NCBI GenBank assembly: GCA_025617745.1
Contig: CM046868.1
Coordinates: 18,914,615 to 18,978,614, forward strand
Origin: Heliocidaris erythrogramma
Taxonomy: Eukaryota; Echinodermata; Echinoidea; Camarodonta; Echinometridae
DNA length: 64,000 bases
Direction of reading: 5' to 3'
The position numbers were made by a program, and so were the translations under genes. The notes under the pieces were generated by a model. The model had not been told where the DNA came from, did no database searches, and saw only the letters and a list, made by a program, of their open reading frames with translations. Below, piece after piece: positions 1 to 10,565 of the stretch (within the stretch, counting starts at the first letter, position 1; each line of letters begins with the position of its first letter).

Positions 1-112
1 TTTCATAATGAAAATGATGTTTGTAGAGATTTTTATTGTTTCAAACGTTTGCAGTATTTCTTTTTTTATTTTTAAAATGAAATGTTCAAGATGATTGACT
101 TAATATCCCTTA

Positions 113-2480
113 TAGGTGACATGAATTAAAAGTAAATACACTAATGAATGTATATGTATCCGGACATCTACTCCTGGACTATACCCCCCCCCCCCCCCCA
201 TACAACTACCCCTGAGGACAGCTGCCCACTGGCAACGACCCGCCAGTGCAACTATGCTCTTTGACAATTAGGTTATACGAAATTAATGCAGAATCAGTCA
301 AGCTTACAAGTGATACATGCACATGAAACCAACAAGAAGCGTTTGATATTTGCGACATGATGCTTTTGTTATTAAGATTTTGTAAAGATTATTTTGTTTC
401 GAAATTTGCCGTGTGTCGTTATCAAATCTTCTATTCAATTGCCAAGATGGTTTAGGAAATAGCCCCCATGAGTGACGAAATTAAATGCACTCATGAATAT
501 ACACTTTTTCCGGACGACTCTCCCCTTGACTTTCACCGCACAACTACACATAAGGACAGTTTCCCCAGGACAACTACCATCCCGAGGACAACTACCCCAG
601 GACAATTACATTATCCGAAAAAAGTATTTCACTCATCAATATAATACAGAATCAGTCTACTTTACAACTTGAAAAAGTGCAATTCCCTACAGACTGACAC
701 AAGCAATGATGCATAATAATGAAACCAACAAGTATCATGCAATATTTATCGTTTAAAAAAATTATTTTAGTTTAATATTTTGCTATCTATAACCCCGGAC
801 ATCTACACCTAAGGACAGTTATTCGGAAACTACCTATACTAAGAAAACTACTTCCCAGGATAATTAGATAATACGAAATTAGTGCTGCGACTGTTGAGTT
901 CAATACAGAAGCAGTTTACATGGTATAGCTTACAACCCTTTGAATGTAATCCCCCGACAACTGGGCTACTCCTATGTATGTGTACACCTAGACAGCTTCC
1001 CACGACCTCCACGACACACTTGGACAGAAAAAAATTGTTATGGAAAGTTAAACAGAATAGAAATTAATAAAATGTCAAATTGGGAAAATTCAACGAACAA
1101 AAAAATAATAACGTTTTATTTACCCAGGGTAGCCACTTTAATTATCAAACTGCCCTTCCAGCGGACCCTGCATAACATAATATGTTATTATTACCTTTCT
1201 TCATTCTAATATGCCGAGCGCCTGGCTAGAAAGCAGAAGGTCCAATTTTTTAATTTTGGAAGTCTTTGGTATGACTCGGCCGGGGTTTGAACCCACGACC
1301 TCCCGTTCATGAGGCGGGCGCTCTAATCAACTGAGCCAACATGCCCGGTTGAAACTCATTGAATTATATTTTTGTACTTGGTGATGTAAATGGTAATGGA
1401 CATGCATATTGCAAACTAATCACGACTTTACATCATATTTTAAAAGGTTAAAGTGTGAGGACGGTCTTTAGAAAAAGGATAGGAAGAAGCCGTACAGTTT
1501 TCAAAAATATTTATTGGAAAAACGTGTCTATTTTTGTGATAAAATTGGGATTAAATAACATAATTATACAAACAGCTTAGGCAACTCTCTTAAATATCTT
1601 CAAGATAATGGTAGCTAAAAAAGAAATTGTAATAAAACTTGTATGAGGACGACTGTCCCCTGATTATCACCCCAAGTTAATACCCCAGAGAATACTTAAT
1701 AGAACAATTACCCCCGGACAATCAACCCCATTGAAATAGCCCTCAAGTGTGACTAAATTAAGTGCACTAATGAATGTACCCGTATCCAGACGACTTCTAG
1801 TAACTCATGGATTTTAACCGATGTACAACAAATCTGCACATAAACTTCCTCCGGACATCTTACCCGGACAACCTCCCCTAAGACTCCCACGTACATTGTA
1901 TCTGGACGACTGACCCCCCCCCCCCCCCCCCCCCCAGTCAGCGTATGTCAACTACCCAAGGATAATTAACCCATATAACAATTACCTCCGGATAATTACC
2001 CCCAGTTAAAAATAATTGACGAAGTGCAATTTAATGCACTCATGACCTCCTGCACTGTAACCCGCGGACAACTACCCCATGACAATTTACAAGGACAACC
2101 TCCTTAAGGACACCCTAAGACAATGTGTCACTACGACTGTCTCCCAACTATCGACCTATTAAGACAATTACCCCCAGTGAAAATAATTGACGAAATAGCC
2201 CTCAAGGGTGACGAAAATAAATATACATGTACTCATAACTTTATCCGTATCCAGACGAGTAACCGCATGGACTGTAATCCTAGACAACTAAACTAAACTA
2301 CCCCTAAACTTCTCCCGGACAACTTACCCGGACAACCTATCCTGGAAACCCTAGGACAGTGTTTCAGAAGGACTGACACCCCCCCCCCCCCCGACTGTCA
2401 CCTCAGGACAATTACCCCTGGACTATTACCCCAGGACAAGCACCCCAAGGACAGTTATCTTCGGAAAACTCCCCAATTTA
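113..2480. repeat. Degenerate GGACAACTACCCC-type satellite array
   Basis: Most of this stretch is built from degenerate short words such as GGACAACTACCCC and CCAGGACAATTACCCC, broken by C homopolymers. A longer unit recurs: a GTGACGAAATTAAATGCACT-like segment followed by ATGAATGTATCCGTATCC-like sequence is seen near 113, 472, 1745, 2022 and 2190. A segment containing AATACAGAATCAGTC and GAAACCAACAAG recurs near 280-340, 640-740 and 890. The array therefore seems to have a higher-order period of a few hundred bases that has drifted. Short open frames inside it follow the repeat and show no protein resemblance. A SINE at 1098-1346 interrupts it. Confidence 0.7.
1098..1346 (-). mobile_element. 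tRNA-derived SINE
   Basis: Read on the minus strand, the element starts with a tRNA-like head. It has an A box (TGGCTCAGTTGATTAGAGC), an anticodon-like loop with CAT, and a B box (GTGGGTTCAAACCCC). The head is followed by a body ending GGCTACCCTGGGTAAATAAA and a T/A-rich tail near 1098-1115. The acceptor-stem halves (GGGCATG and CCGAGTC) do not pair and C31 faces A39, so this is not a functional tRNA gene. It is best read as an intact-length SINE inserted in the satellite block. Confidence 0.8.
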
Positions 2481-4049
2481 AAAATATCCAAATTATACTT
2501 TCAGGTATAAGTAACTACTTATTACGATTTGTGCAAACGTGTAGTTGCGTTTACGAGTATAAATGTTTGGCTCCTTGGGAGGATTTACCTCCCATAGCAC
2601 ATGTCAAAATAACAGAAACAAACATAAACCCATCAGACTTACCCCCAGCACATGTCAGTTTTAGTTGGTTATTATATAAACCAGTATTTACTTTTCCTAC
2701 CTCTTAATATTCTGGGTTTTTTGTGTGTGCTTCTTTTTTTTTTTCTTCTACAAAAATTATAGTAAATTGAAAGAGAACCGATGTCCTTTGGGTTTATATA
2801 TGTAATCAATTATTTTTTTGTCTCGTTCACAGAACAATAATGTTTTTGTGCACTGTCAGCGTTTTAGGAGAAGAGAGGAGATTCTGTGACTTTGTTTCCA
2901 CAATGTTTCATTTTATCTTGGACAAAGTTTCGGTTTTATAAAATGGATTAATCAATAGTTTTATACCAAGTGATGTGAAAAACAAAACTAAGTACGCAAA
3001 CCGGTACTCCTTTTCAAGAGCAAAGCAAATCCATGCAAGAGTTTTCTAAGAATAGCCTTGATAAAATTATCTCTTGTGCAGTTGTGCTTCTTTGGTTTCG
3101 AACTAAGTAAAATAATGCTTCGCACAATCCATCGATTTATGAAGCGCCAATTATGTCAACCTGTGCAATTCCTTTACTTAACGAAACAATTCCGAAACAA
3201 AATTGATAAATTGATAAAGGAAAAACAAAATCATGAAATGGACTGTAAGAAATGTATTTCATCATAATCTGTTCTTTTATTGAGTAAGAGAATTGTGGAT
3301 ATTCTTATTCGAAAAGAATAAGTTTACAATTAATCAATGGACTTAAAAAATACAGGCCTTTCTGTTCACAATGCGAGTTTTGAACCTTAGAAGCAAACAG
3401 CTAAGCAATGTTACCTTTCATGTGGGTCACGAATCAATTTTATGTTTAATTTTCACATTTTCTTTGTTCAACCATTGTTTTTTTTTTATTTATCGTCTTT
3501 ATCATATTTAATATTTTTTTAGTAAAGACTCTGTATGTACAATTGTATTTGAAACTGTACAGATTGCGTTTCTTTCAGCTACTTATTGGCTGAATAAATG
3601 AAAAATGAATGTAACAGTTTATCATAAATAAATAAGAAATCAGAGGTGCATTTTTATTCTACAATAGGTGCAGAAGAGAAGAAAAAGAGAAGGAGGAAAT
3701 GGATGAAGTAGAGATTGAGAAAGTGAGGGAGAGACTTAAACAAAAACAAACAAGAGACGAAGTACAGCGATTCGCATATTAAAATCTGAATCTTATCCAA
3801 AATATACCATCGTGTACTCAGTTAAAGATGAATCAAAATACCAATAGAAAATCTAATACATGTCAGATTTGGTTTTTCCTGACACGTATATAGGGGCAGG
3901 TGCATTCCTGGATACGCCACCAATAAAAATAACTGAAATTTAGTTATTTGTAATAATTATTCTGCTGTAGCAGTTTAAGACGACAGGTGAAGAAAGCGGT
4001 ATAGGGGCTAAGCCCTCACCCGCGCAATAGGGCCTAATGGCTACCAATA
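2481..4049. other. Intergenic stretch without a supported gene
   Basis: No coding region is supported. The sequence is AT-rich with a purine-rich patch at 3668-3745. At about 3903-3923 the reverse strand reads TTGGTGGCGTATCCAGGAATG, close to the TGGCGGATCCAGG termini of the hAT-like elements at 20017 and 38876. It may be one end of a decayed copy; no partner end was found. Confidence 0.5.
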
Positions 4050-4363
4050 AGCCAGTTCGGGGTTAGCGCATGGTACAAATGACCCCAAATATCCACAGAT
4101 ATTTTAGACATGGAGGGTCCCTTTATGTGCACTTCAGAAAAATAACTCTGGGAGTGATAGCGGTGCCTCATGAATAGCTTTTGTTTCCCCCTTTAAAAAG
4201 AATACTTCCACCTGGATATCATGGAATGCACCATTAGTGCATAATTGAATAATGATTACATGACATTCATGAGCACATATCGAATATTAGTGTCAGTGGG
4301 TTTTAGAATTTGGTACAGATGACCTTTATCTGCTCATGCTCAGATTGCATCTCCGAAGTGGCT
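4050..4363 (+). mobile_element. TA-flanked MITE, family A copy 1
   Basis: This 314-bp element has imperfect terminal inverted repeats: it starts AGCCAGTTCGGGGT and its end reads, reversed, AGCCACTTCGGAGA. TA dinucleotides flank both ends (4048-4049 and 4364-4365). A 314-bp inverted copy lies at 8215-8528 and a 300-bp direct copy at 41908-42207. The TA duplication fits the Tc1/mariner superfamily; there is no coding capacity, so it is non-autonomous. Confidence 0.85.
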
Positions 4364-4734
4364 TATTTTTATTATTATTACGAAAAGTAAAAAACGGCCT
4401 CCGTTAAATCAACTATATTAACCTTCTAGCAATAGCAGCTGATGATATAATTTATTTATTACCAGTACTATTCTGTCTTTGTAGGCATATCCCATTTCCT
4501 TTGCCCCCTTCCCCAGCTCTCTTTGTCTCGCTCTCCCCTTCCATCCCCCTCTCACAAGCTTTCATTTTCTCATACTACCTTATTCTCTTATAATTCTCTC
4601 TTACCACCGATTAGTAAAAAATGACTCCAATAGAATACAACTACAGGCATAAGCGGGCTCTTGCATAAAATGTAAAAAAACCCGAAGCACCAGTAGTTTG
4701 GCACCCCACAGGGCTAACAGTGTCGGTCTATTAA

Positions 4735-5608
4735 CCCTCAATAGCCCTGGGCGATAATTTTTTAAAGCGAAAAGATCTCGTGCTGAAATTTCATGACTTT
4801 TTTCTTTCACGTCTCGCGCACATTTTAAGATCCTATTTGTGAAAATCGGGGGCACATTTGCCGAGATATAGCACATATTCATGACCATGAACAATGTCAC
4901 AAAAAATGGCGGTTTCCAATAATTTTGTGTATACAATGTATGAGCTTTACAAGAAGTGTTGTCAGAAGAATGTTTTTTGTTTTTTTCTTCAGATAACATC
5001 TCTTTTGGCTATCATCAACTATTCTATATAACAGAACAATGAAAAACAAAAGATTTAAAAATAAAGAAATACATAAGAAATTAAAAACAAAGAAATACAT
5101 AAGAATTGGTCAACAAAGTGAAAAAAGAAAATTATCAATCTAAAAAAATGTCAATGGACAAATAATTTCACACATTTCATGTTGTTGATGGTGGATTATA
5201 ATGAATTATTCTACATGTAGATGTAAAAGAAAAAGTACCTTATTTGCATAATTAATCTAATTATGAATATGAAATTTCAATACACATAGTCAAATTCACT
5301 TAGCTATCTTTTAGATTATATGACAAGTTACAAAAATGCCAAATTTGAATGCATTTTCTCCATAAATGGGGGGAAACTGAAAAAATGAGAATTCCTTGAA
5401 AAATTTGCATATTTGCATAATTAAATAAGAAAAGCAATGTATGTCATAAATTTGACTATGCATTCTTGCACAATACATGATGAGACACAAACACGCCAAG
5501 TTTGGTCGCAATCGGTTTATAATTGGCCGAGATCTGAGGGGGTCAAATTAGCCCCCCCCCCCCCCCCCCCGGGCTATGCAGTTTCAAAATAGCCCGGGCT
5601 ATATAGGG
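4735..5608. mobile_element. piggyBac-like TTAA-flanked non-autonomous element
   Basis: TTAA tetranucleotides at 4731-4734 and 5609-5612 flank an 874-bp element. Its termini are CCCTCAATAGCCCTGGGC at the left and, reversed, CCCTATATAGCCCGGGC at the right. A TTAA target with termini starting CCC is typical of piggyBac. The right end carries a second subterminal copy of AGCCCGGG next to a long C run (5551-5570). The open frames within it have no recognisable transposase. Family assignment is inferred from the ends only. Confidence 0.7.
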
Positions 5609-5612
5609 TTAA

Positions 5613-6835
5613 TTCTCAGAAAACTTGTAAAAAGGCCATGTATGTTTGCACCGCTCACTTCGTGGGATGGGCCATTTTGAAATGTTAATGAGGGAATCAC
5701 TGAACCGGTTCAGTGAGCACCGCCGGACAGACTTGCATCTATAATTACCACCTTCCATGCGATAATGAGCCAACACACCCCTCGAAATATGATTCAGCCA
5801 ATTAATGCCCCGACAAATGTCATAGATGTATGAATATTTATAAAAATGTATGAATCAAGCTCTTTCATTGAAGCTAACTTATATCACATAAATATATAAA
5901 AAATAACTTTAATTTTGGAATGTATAAATGTTTTAAAACTTTATGAATAATCATGAAATAATTGTGTGCCCATTTTCATCGGCTAATATTTTTATTTTTG
6001 CAATTTTTAAAAACTAAACTGACCTATTTCTGTGATCGATGGATATGTAATCTAGATATTTCACCATTTTTAGCCGAGGGGCAAGTACGACATCGACGTA
6101 GCCAGCACGGGAAAACAAGTTAATTTTTCAGAAAAGTTCAAGTGTGCTGACCATGTATCCGTTCGTTACATATATCTATACCATATTTTACATGCTGTAA
6201 AATGAGCAACAATGGGATACAAATGTTGTTTATTAAAAATATATATGTTTTTATTTCGATATCGACTCTTTCATGTTTTTTTTTAAGGCAAAACCAATCC
6301 AGCCAGGTACGATACTGCGTACCGTTCCATACCTGCGGCATAGAGCGTACATATAACTACATGTACGGTAGAGATATATCATTACAGTGAGAGAGAGAAA
6401 ATAGAGAGAAACAACTACAACAAGACTTGCCAGATCACCCACCACAGACATATTTAATTGTACAGTCGATTTGATGGACGAGATAGATTCCCTACAACTT
6501 AGTATTACTTAAATCAGTATTATATGATTGCTTCCAATCTATTCTAACTCCAGCTATGTACAATATTTAGATCTTGTGACCAAAAAAGCATTAGGCCTAC
6601 TAGTATTATCAGACACTACTCAGACACTAGATAGACCCTCATGGAAACCCCAAATCTGAAGTCCAAAAGTTTGCTGATAAGGAGAAGAAAAAACTTTTAT
6701 TGTATTACTAGAGCATGGACCTACTAGTACTAGGTCCATGCTAAGTTAGTAAGAGTAATTGAGTTGATAAATCAAGTCAAGAAAAAAATATATGCCACAT
6801 GATTTGGGGCTTTGGGCAAGGGGAATGCCGTCAAG
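5613..6835. other. Intergenic stretch without a supported gene
   Basis: No gene is supported. A near-perfect 31-base palindrome lies at 6712-6742, centred on ACTAGT, with arms AGCATGGACCTA. Otherwise the sequence is AT-rich and unremarkable. Confidence 0.45.
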
Positions 6836-7210
6836 GGGGGGGGGGTGGCTTATCTCCATCTCTGATGTGGGTTGGCTCATCTTCATCTGTGATGAGGGTT
6901 GGTTTATCTCCATCTCTGATGAGGGTTGGCCCATCTTCATCTCTGATGAGGGTTGGCTCACCGCCATCTCTGATGAGGGTTGACACATTTTCACCTCGGA
7001 TGGGGGATGACTCATCTTCCTCTATTTGGACTTTTTGGAGAGGTGGCTCATTTTCAACGCTGAATGGGGTGGCTCATTTCTCTGATGAGGGATGGCTCAT
7101 CTTCATCTGTGATGAGCGGTGGCTCATCTCTGATGAGGGTTGGCTCATTTTCCACTCTGAAGGGGGTGGCTCATCTTCTCTGACGAGGGATGGCTCATCT
7201 TCATCTCTAA
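6836..7210. repeat. About 30-bp minisatellite (GGCTCATCTTCATCTCTGAT type)
   Basis: Tandem, partly degenerate units of roughly 30 bp contain GGCTCATCTTCATCTCTGAT followed by GAGGGTT. Because the period is a multiple of three, open frames persist on both strands; the minus strand reads a ten-residue repeat resembling SQPSSEMKMG. No signal peptide, domain or splice context supports a gene, so it is called a minisatellite. Confidence 0.75.
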
Positions 7211-7465
7211 AGATTTTGCCACCGCACATGAAGTTGCAGCCAGAGCCTGAGAAACTCCACCGGCCGTCATACAATGGCTTAGATGCCCTCACGAATGGCC
7301 CGATGTGTTACACGATCAGAGCCGAATTTGAACATTTCCTTTATCGTGTGTCTATCTTGTCTCAACTTCGGAACAGTTTGACGAGCCAAAAATTTGCGCT
7401 ATCCCGAAGATAATATATATAGTTGTAAAGAAATGTAGATGGGAGAACGTATAGAAGAAATAATT

Positions 7466-7635
7466 TAAAGTAAGATAAAGTTCCTTCCGAGAATAAAGAC
7501 ATAGTAGGTATCCGTAGGTTTGCTTCCACAAGCGCTTTCGTTTCCACCTGAAGAATTAAACGAAAGCGCTTGTGGAAGCAAACCTACGGATATCTACTAT
7601 GTTTTTATTCTCGTAGTGAACTTTATCTTACTTTA
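7466..7635. repeat. Foldback with 78-bp near-perfect arms
   Basis: Arms at 7466-7543 and 7558-7635 are almost exact reverse complements, separated by only 14 bases. The inner arm ends are AAGCGCTTTCGTTT and AAACGAAAGCGCTT. The single-strand form would be a very stable long hairpin. No clear target duplication was found, so it may be a foldback or MITE remnant or a local inverted duplication. Confidence 0.85.
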
Positions 7636-8214
7636 TCACGCTAAGGATTTGGGGCCTTTTTTTTTTTTTTTGGTTCGAATTGGCGCCTCCCCTGGCTCTT
7701 TCGGTCCCTACCTTTAGGTACCCATGGGAATGGTTCTTATAGGGTTGGGAGGCTTTATTTTTTTAGGGCTGAAGTGCCGTACAAATTTCATAAGTTCATT
7801 TCTAAACATTGAATTTCCGGAGGGAGAAATAATTCTGACGATGGAACAGCGCACTGCCGTACGCACGAAAAAGTACCTTCTGTGATGCCCCAACCCATAC
7901 CATTTACCTGTGAAGGGGAGAAGCCTCAATTGGTGTATTTCCAAAGAACAACGTGACGTGTATACTCCAAGGCCATATCGGCATGTATGGCTTCAATACG
8001 ACGCAACACACGTGTTATTCGTTCGCACAGCGCACTTGCACTATGTTTCATGCATAGAGTTCCATCATTTGTAGCTTCATGGTTACATATACACAGTTTA
8101 GTGTGTATGTAACTCGATGGTTTAACGGCAGTCGCCGGGGGCGAACTTTTTTCCCACGAATTTTTGTCACTATCGTCCTTGACGCATGCGCAACTTTGAA
8201 ATAGCCCTACAATA
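7636..8214. other. Intergenic stretch without a supported gene
   Basis: Nothing beyond unique-looking sequence was recognised. A minus-strand frame at 7714-7944 has no recognisable domain and was not accepted as coding. Confidence 0.4.
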
Positions 8215-8528
8215 AGCCACTTCGGGGATGCAATCTGAGCATGAGCAGATAAAGGTCATCTGTACCAAATTCTAAAACCCACTGACACTAATATTCGATA
8301 TGTGCTCATGAATGTCATGTAATCATTATTCAATTATGCACAAATGGTGCATTTCATGATATCCAGGTGGAAGTATTCTTTTTAAAGGGGGAAACAAAAG
8401 CTATTCATGAGGCACCTCTATCACTCCCAGAGTTATTTTTCTGAAGTGCACATAAAGGGACCCACCTTGTCTAAAATATCTGTGGATATTTGGGGTCATT
8501 TGTACCATGCGCTAACCCCGAACTGGCT
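8215..8528 (-). mobile_element. TA-flanked MITE, family A copy 2 (inverted)
   Basis: This is a full 314-bp copy of the 4050-4363 element in reverse orientation. TA flanks it at 8213-8214 and 8529-8530. It differs from copy 1 at scattered bases, for example in the terminal GGGGATGC stretch. Equal length and conserved ends define the element boundaries. Confidence 0.85.
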
Positions 8529-8593
8529 TATACTTGGAGTTGGATGGGGTTTCAAAGTTTCATCCTACTTTTAGTAATAATAAAAAAACAAAA

Positions 8594-8715
8594 CGTTATT
8601 TTTGTAAGGTCCAAACTGAGAGTCGAACCCACATACCTCAGGTTAAATGTCCGAGGGCTATTCGCATCTCGCCACAGCTGCAATAGGCGCATAACCCGGT
8701 TACGCGATTAGGGTG
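8594..8715 (-). mobile_element. tRNA-like SINE head, decayed
   Basis: The minus strand carries a B-box-like GTATGTGGGTTCGACTC and an upstream GTGGCGAGATGCGAATAGC that could be an A box. No acceptor stem pairs. It is weaker than the other SINEs and could be a chance tRNA-like fragment. Confidence 0.4.
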
Positions 8716-8960
8716 TCCAAAAAAAAAGCAAGAAAAAGGGTATCAAATTCAGAGACTGATAAGAAGAAGATCCACGGAAGGAGGAGGGGGGGGGGGGAGT
8801 AGTTCTTTAATGTGTTCCAAATTAGGTTAAATTTAATTTACGGTTCCTTTTTGGCTAAAAAGCAAGTCTATGATGATGATGTAGGCCTAAATAGCATGTA
8901 AAATACCAAGCAAGATATAAAAGCACTGGTATAAAAATAGGGGAAAGACGGGTTTAGCTG

Positions 8961-10472
8961 TTTAGGGTATCAAAATCTGCCCCTACTTCAATCTGTTTTT
9001 TTTAATTCAGCAAGTGATTTACGCTGATAATGTACAGGTCTCAATGAGACATCCCGGGGGGGGGGGGGGGGAGCAGTTGTCGCGATCGATTTGTATCGAT
9101 TCAGGTGCACGTAAACTTAGGGTTGCGGTTAGGGTTTAGGGTTTACGTAACCGCACACTTGGGTGGCTGTCGCATAAGTCATTCCTATTATCAACAACTA
9201 AATTGACATGAATGGGGAAAATGTCCTTCACTCCGTTGGAAATTATGTTATTCTATATCGCCTCAGATATATTATTCATTCCCTTATGACAGACTAAACC
9301 GATCTGTAGACATCATTCGGGGGAGGGGAGGTGTAGGAGATCACGTCACTTAGGAATATCGGTTGCCACGGTGTAAAGAAAGAGCCCCTCCCCCACAACC
9401 AAACCAACCAAAATTTCCTTCGAAAATATTTCCACTATGATATGGATACGTATAGGATATTACTCCCGTCGCCCCTCGCGCTAGGATGACGGGAGGCCGA
9501 TGGGTGGGGTGGGGGAGGGGGAAGTAGGGAAAAGTCAATCCGTCGGTCCTACCAAGAGCCATATAATGGGGCCATAATCCACTTGAAAAGAAAATGACAA
9601 TAAATTTTTTTTTTTCATTTTTGCATCCTTTACAAGGGACCTACATGGCCTTAATTTCTCTGAGTATTACAACATGGCAAGATCAAATTGCTCCCTCTAG
9701 CTCTATACATAAATATACTACTCAAACGTAATTGTTGTTGTTGTTAATTTAGTTTTTGCGGCGCTTCATTAAATTTTGAATATTTACGCCGATTATATCC
9801 ATATCCTTTAGTCTTCATCAAGATGAAAATGTATTTTCTTCAGAACTCATATGACAGACTAAGCCGATTTGTACCATTCATTCGGGGGAGGGGAGGTGTC
9901 ACTTAGGAATATCGGTTGCCAAAATTTCCTTCGTAAATATTTCCACTATTGTATTACTACGTATAGGATATTAATCCCGTCTCCCCTCGCGCTGGGGGTG
10001 ACGGGAGGGTAGTAGGGAAAAGTCAATCCGTAGGTCCTCCCAAGACCCATATAAGGGGGCCATAATCCCCCTGAAGTGAAAATGACAATAAATGCTTTTT
10101 TCCCCTCATTTTTGCACCCTTTACGAGGGACGTACCGCTAATTATACACGTTATGTTTTCATGGCCTGAATTTCGCTATATTAAACCACAGAAACATGGC
10201 AAGATCAAATCGCTCCCTCTAGCTCTATGCATGGACATACTACTCGAACATAATTATATCCATATCATTTAGTCTTCATCAAGATGAAATGTATTAGCCT
10301 TCAGAACTCATGCAAGCTTTGGATAAATAACACATACTCTGATGTTGCAAATACTTCTTGATAAAAAATAACCTTTTTTTAATTCACTTGATTATTGTGA
10401 CAAATATACGGTACGGTGATTCATAATAAACACAGCTAGCGCCCGTGGATGTCCACGGGCTACTTTTGCTAA
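8961..10472 (+). mobile_element. Helitron-like non-autonomous element, copy 1
   Basis: The 3' end shows a perfect hairpin, GCCCGTGGATGTCCACGGGC (10441-10460), then eight bases, then CTAA (10469-10472) followed by T. This is the canonical Helitron 3' layout of hairpin plus CTRR inserting before T. A homologous copy lies on the minus strand at 38735-40075. Similarity begins at TTTAGGGTATCAAAATC; a clean 5' TC terminus is not evident, so the left boundary is the limit of homology, not a proven end. Internally, about 9285-9850 is partly repeated in tandem at 9851-10310. A short telomere-like stretch with TTAGGG words lies at 9117-9146. No Rep/helicase is encoded. Confidence 0.7.
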
Positions 10473-10506
10473 TGTACATATATAAGTCAGGATTGGTCGA
10501 CTTTCG

Positions 10507-10565
10507 CTACTATTACCCCTGAAGAGTGCAGAGATCTACGAAACAGGCTTGTCGGGTACACGTAG
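10507..10565 (+). ncRNA. Type I hammerhead ribozyme motif
   Basis: All catalytic-core positions are present in order. CTGAAGA (10519-10525) matches CUGANGA. GAA (10540-10542) follows the stem II region. Stem III is ACA/TGT with the loop GGCT (10543-10552), ending in the GTC cleavage triplet at 10551-10553. Stem I pairs TACCC (10514-10518) with GGGTA (10554-10558), then after a 3x3 internal loop CTAC (10507-10510) with GTAG (10562-10565). Stem II (10526-10539) is weak: G-C, T-A and G-T pairs, then an eight-base loop. A very short stem III is typical of hammerheads in Penelope-like elements and retrozymes of animals. No Penelope ORF is in the window. It starts 35 bases after the Helitron-like 3' end. 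Confidence 0.75.

Noticed and set aside
1262..1345. tRNA-Met(CAT) gene on the minus strand
   Set aside because: A and B boxes and a CAT loop are present, but the acceptor halves do not pair, the anticodon and T stems have mismatches, and a SINE body follows directly.
4601..5511. Minus-strand proteins within the 4735-5608 element
   Set aside because: Low-complexity AT-rich frames without a transposase motif; one extends across the element's TTAA boundary.
6960..7200. CTGATGAG and CTGACGAG words as further hammerhead ribozymes
   Set aside because: They belong to the minisatellite unit; no GAAA segment or cleavage triplet follows at the required spacing.
6746..7413. Repeat-protein gene (S/P-rich ten-residue repeats on minus, or Gly/Ser frame on plus)
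   Set aside because: The 30-bp period keeps both strands open, and there is no domain, signal peptide or splice support.
9117..9146. Interstitial telomere
   Set aside because: Only a few imperfect TTAGGG words, shared with the other Helitron-like copy (39888-39925), so they are part of the element.
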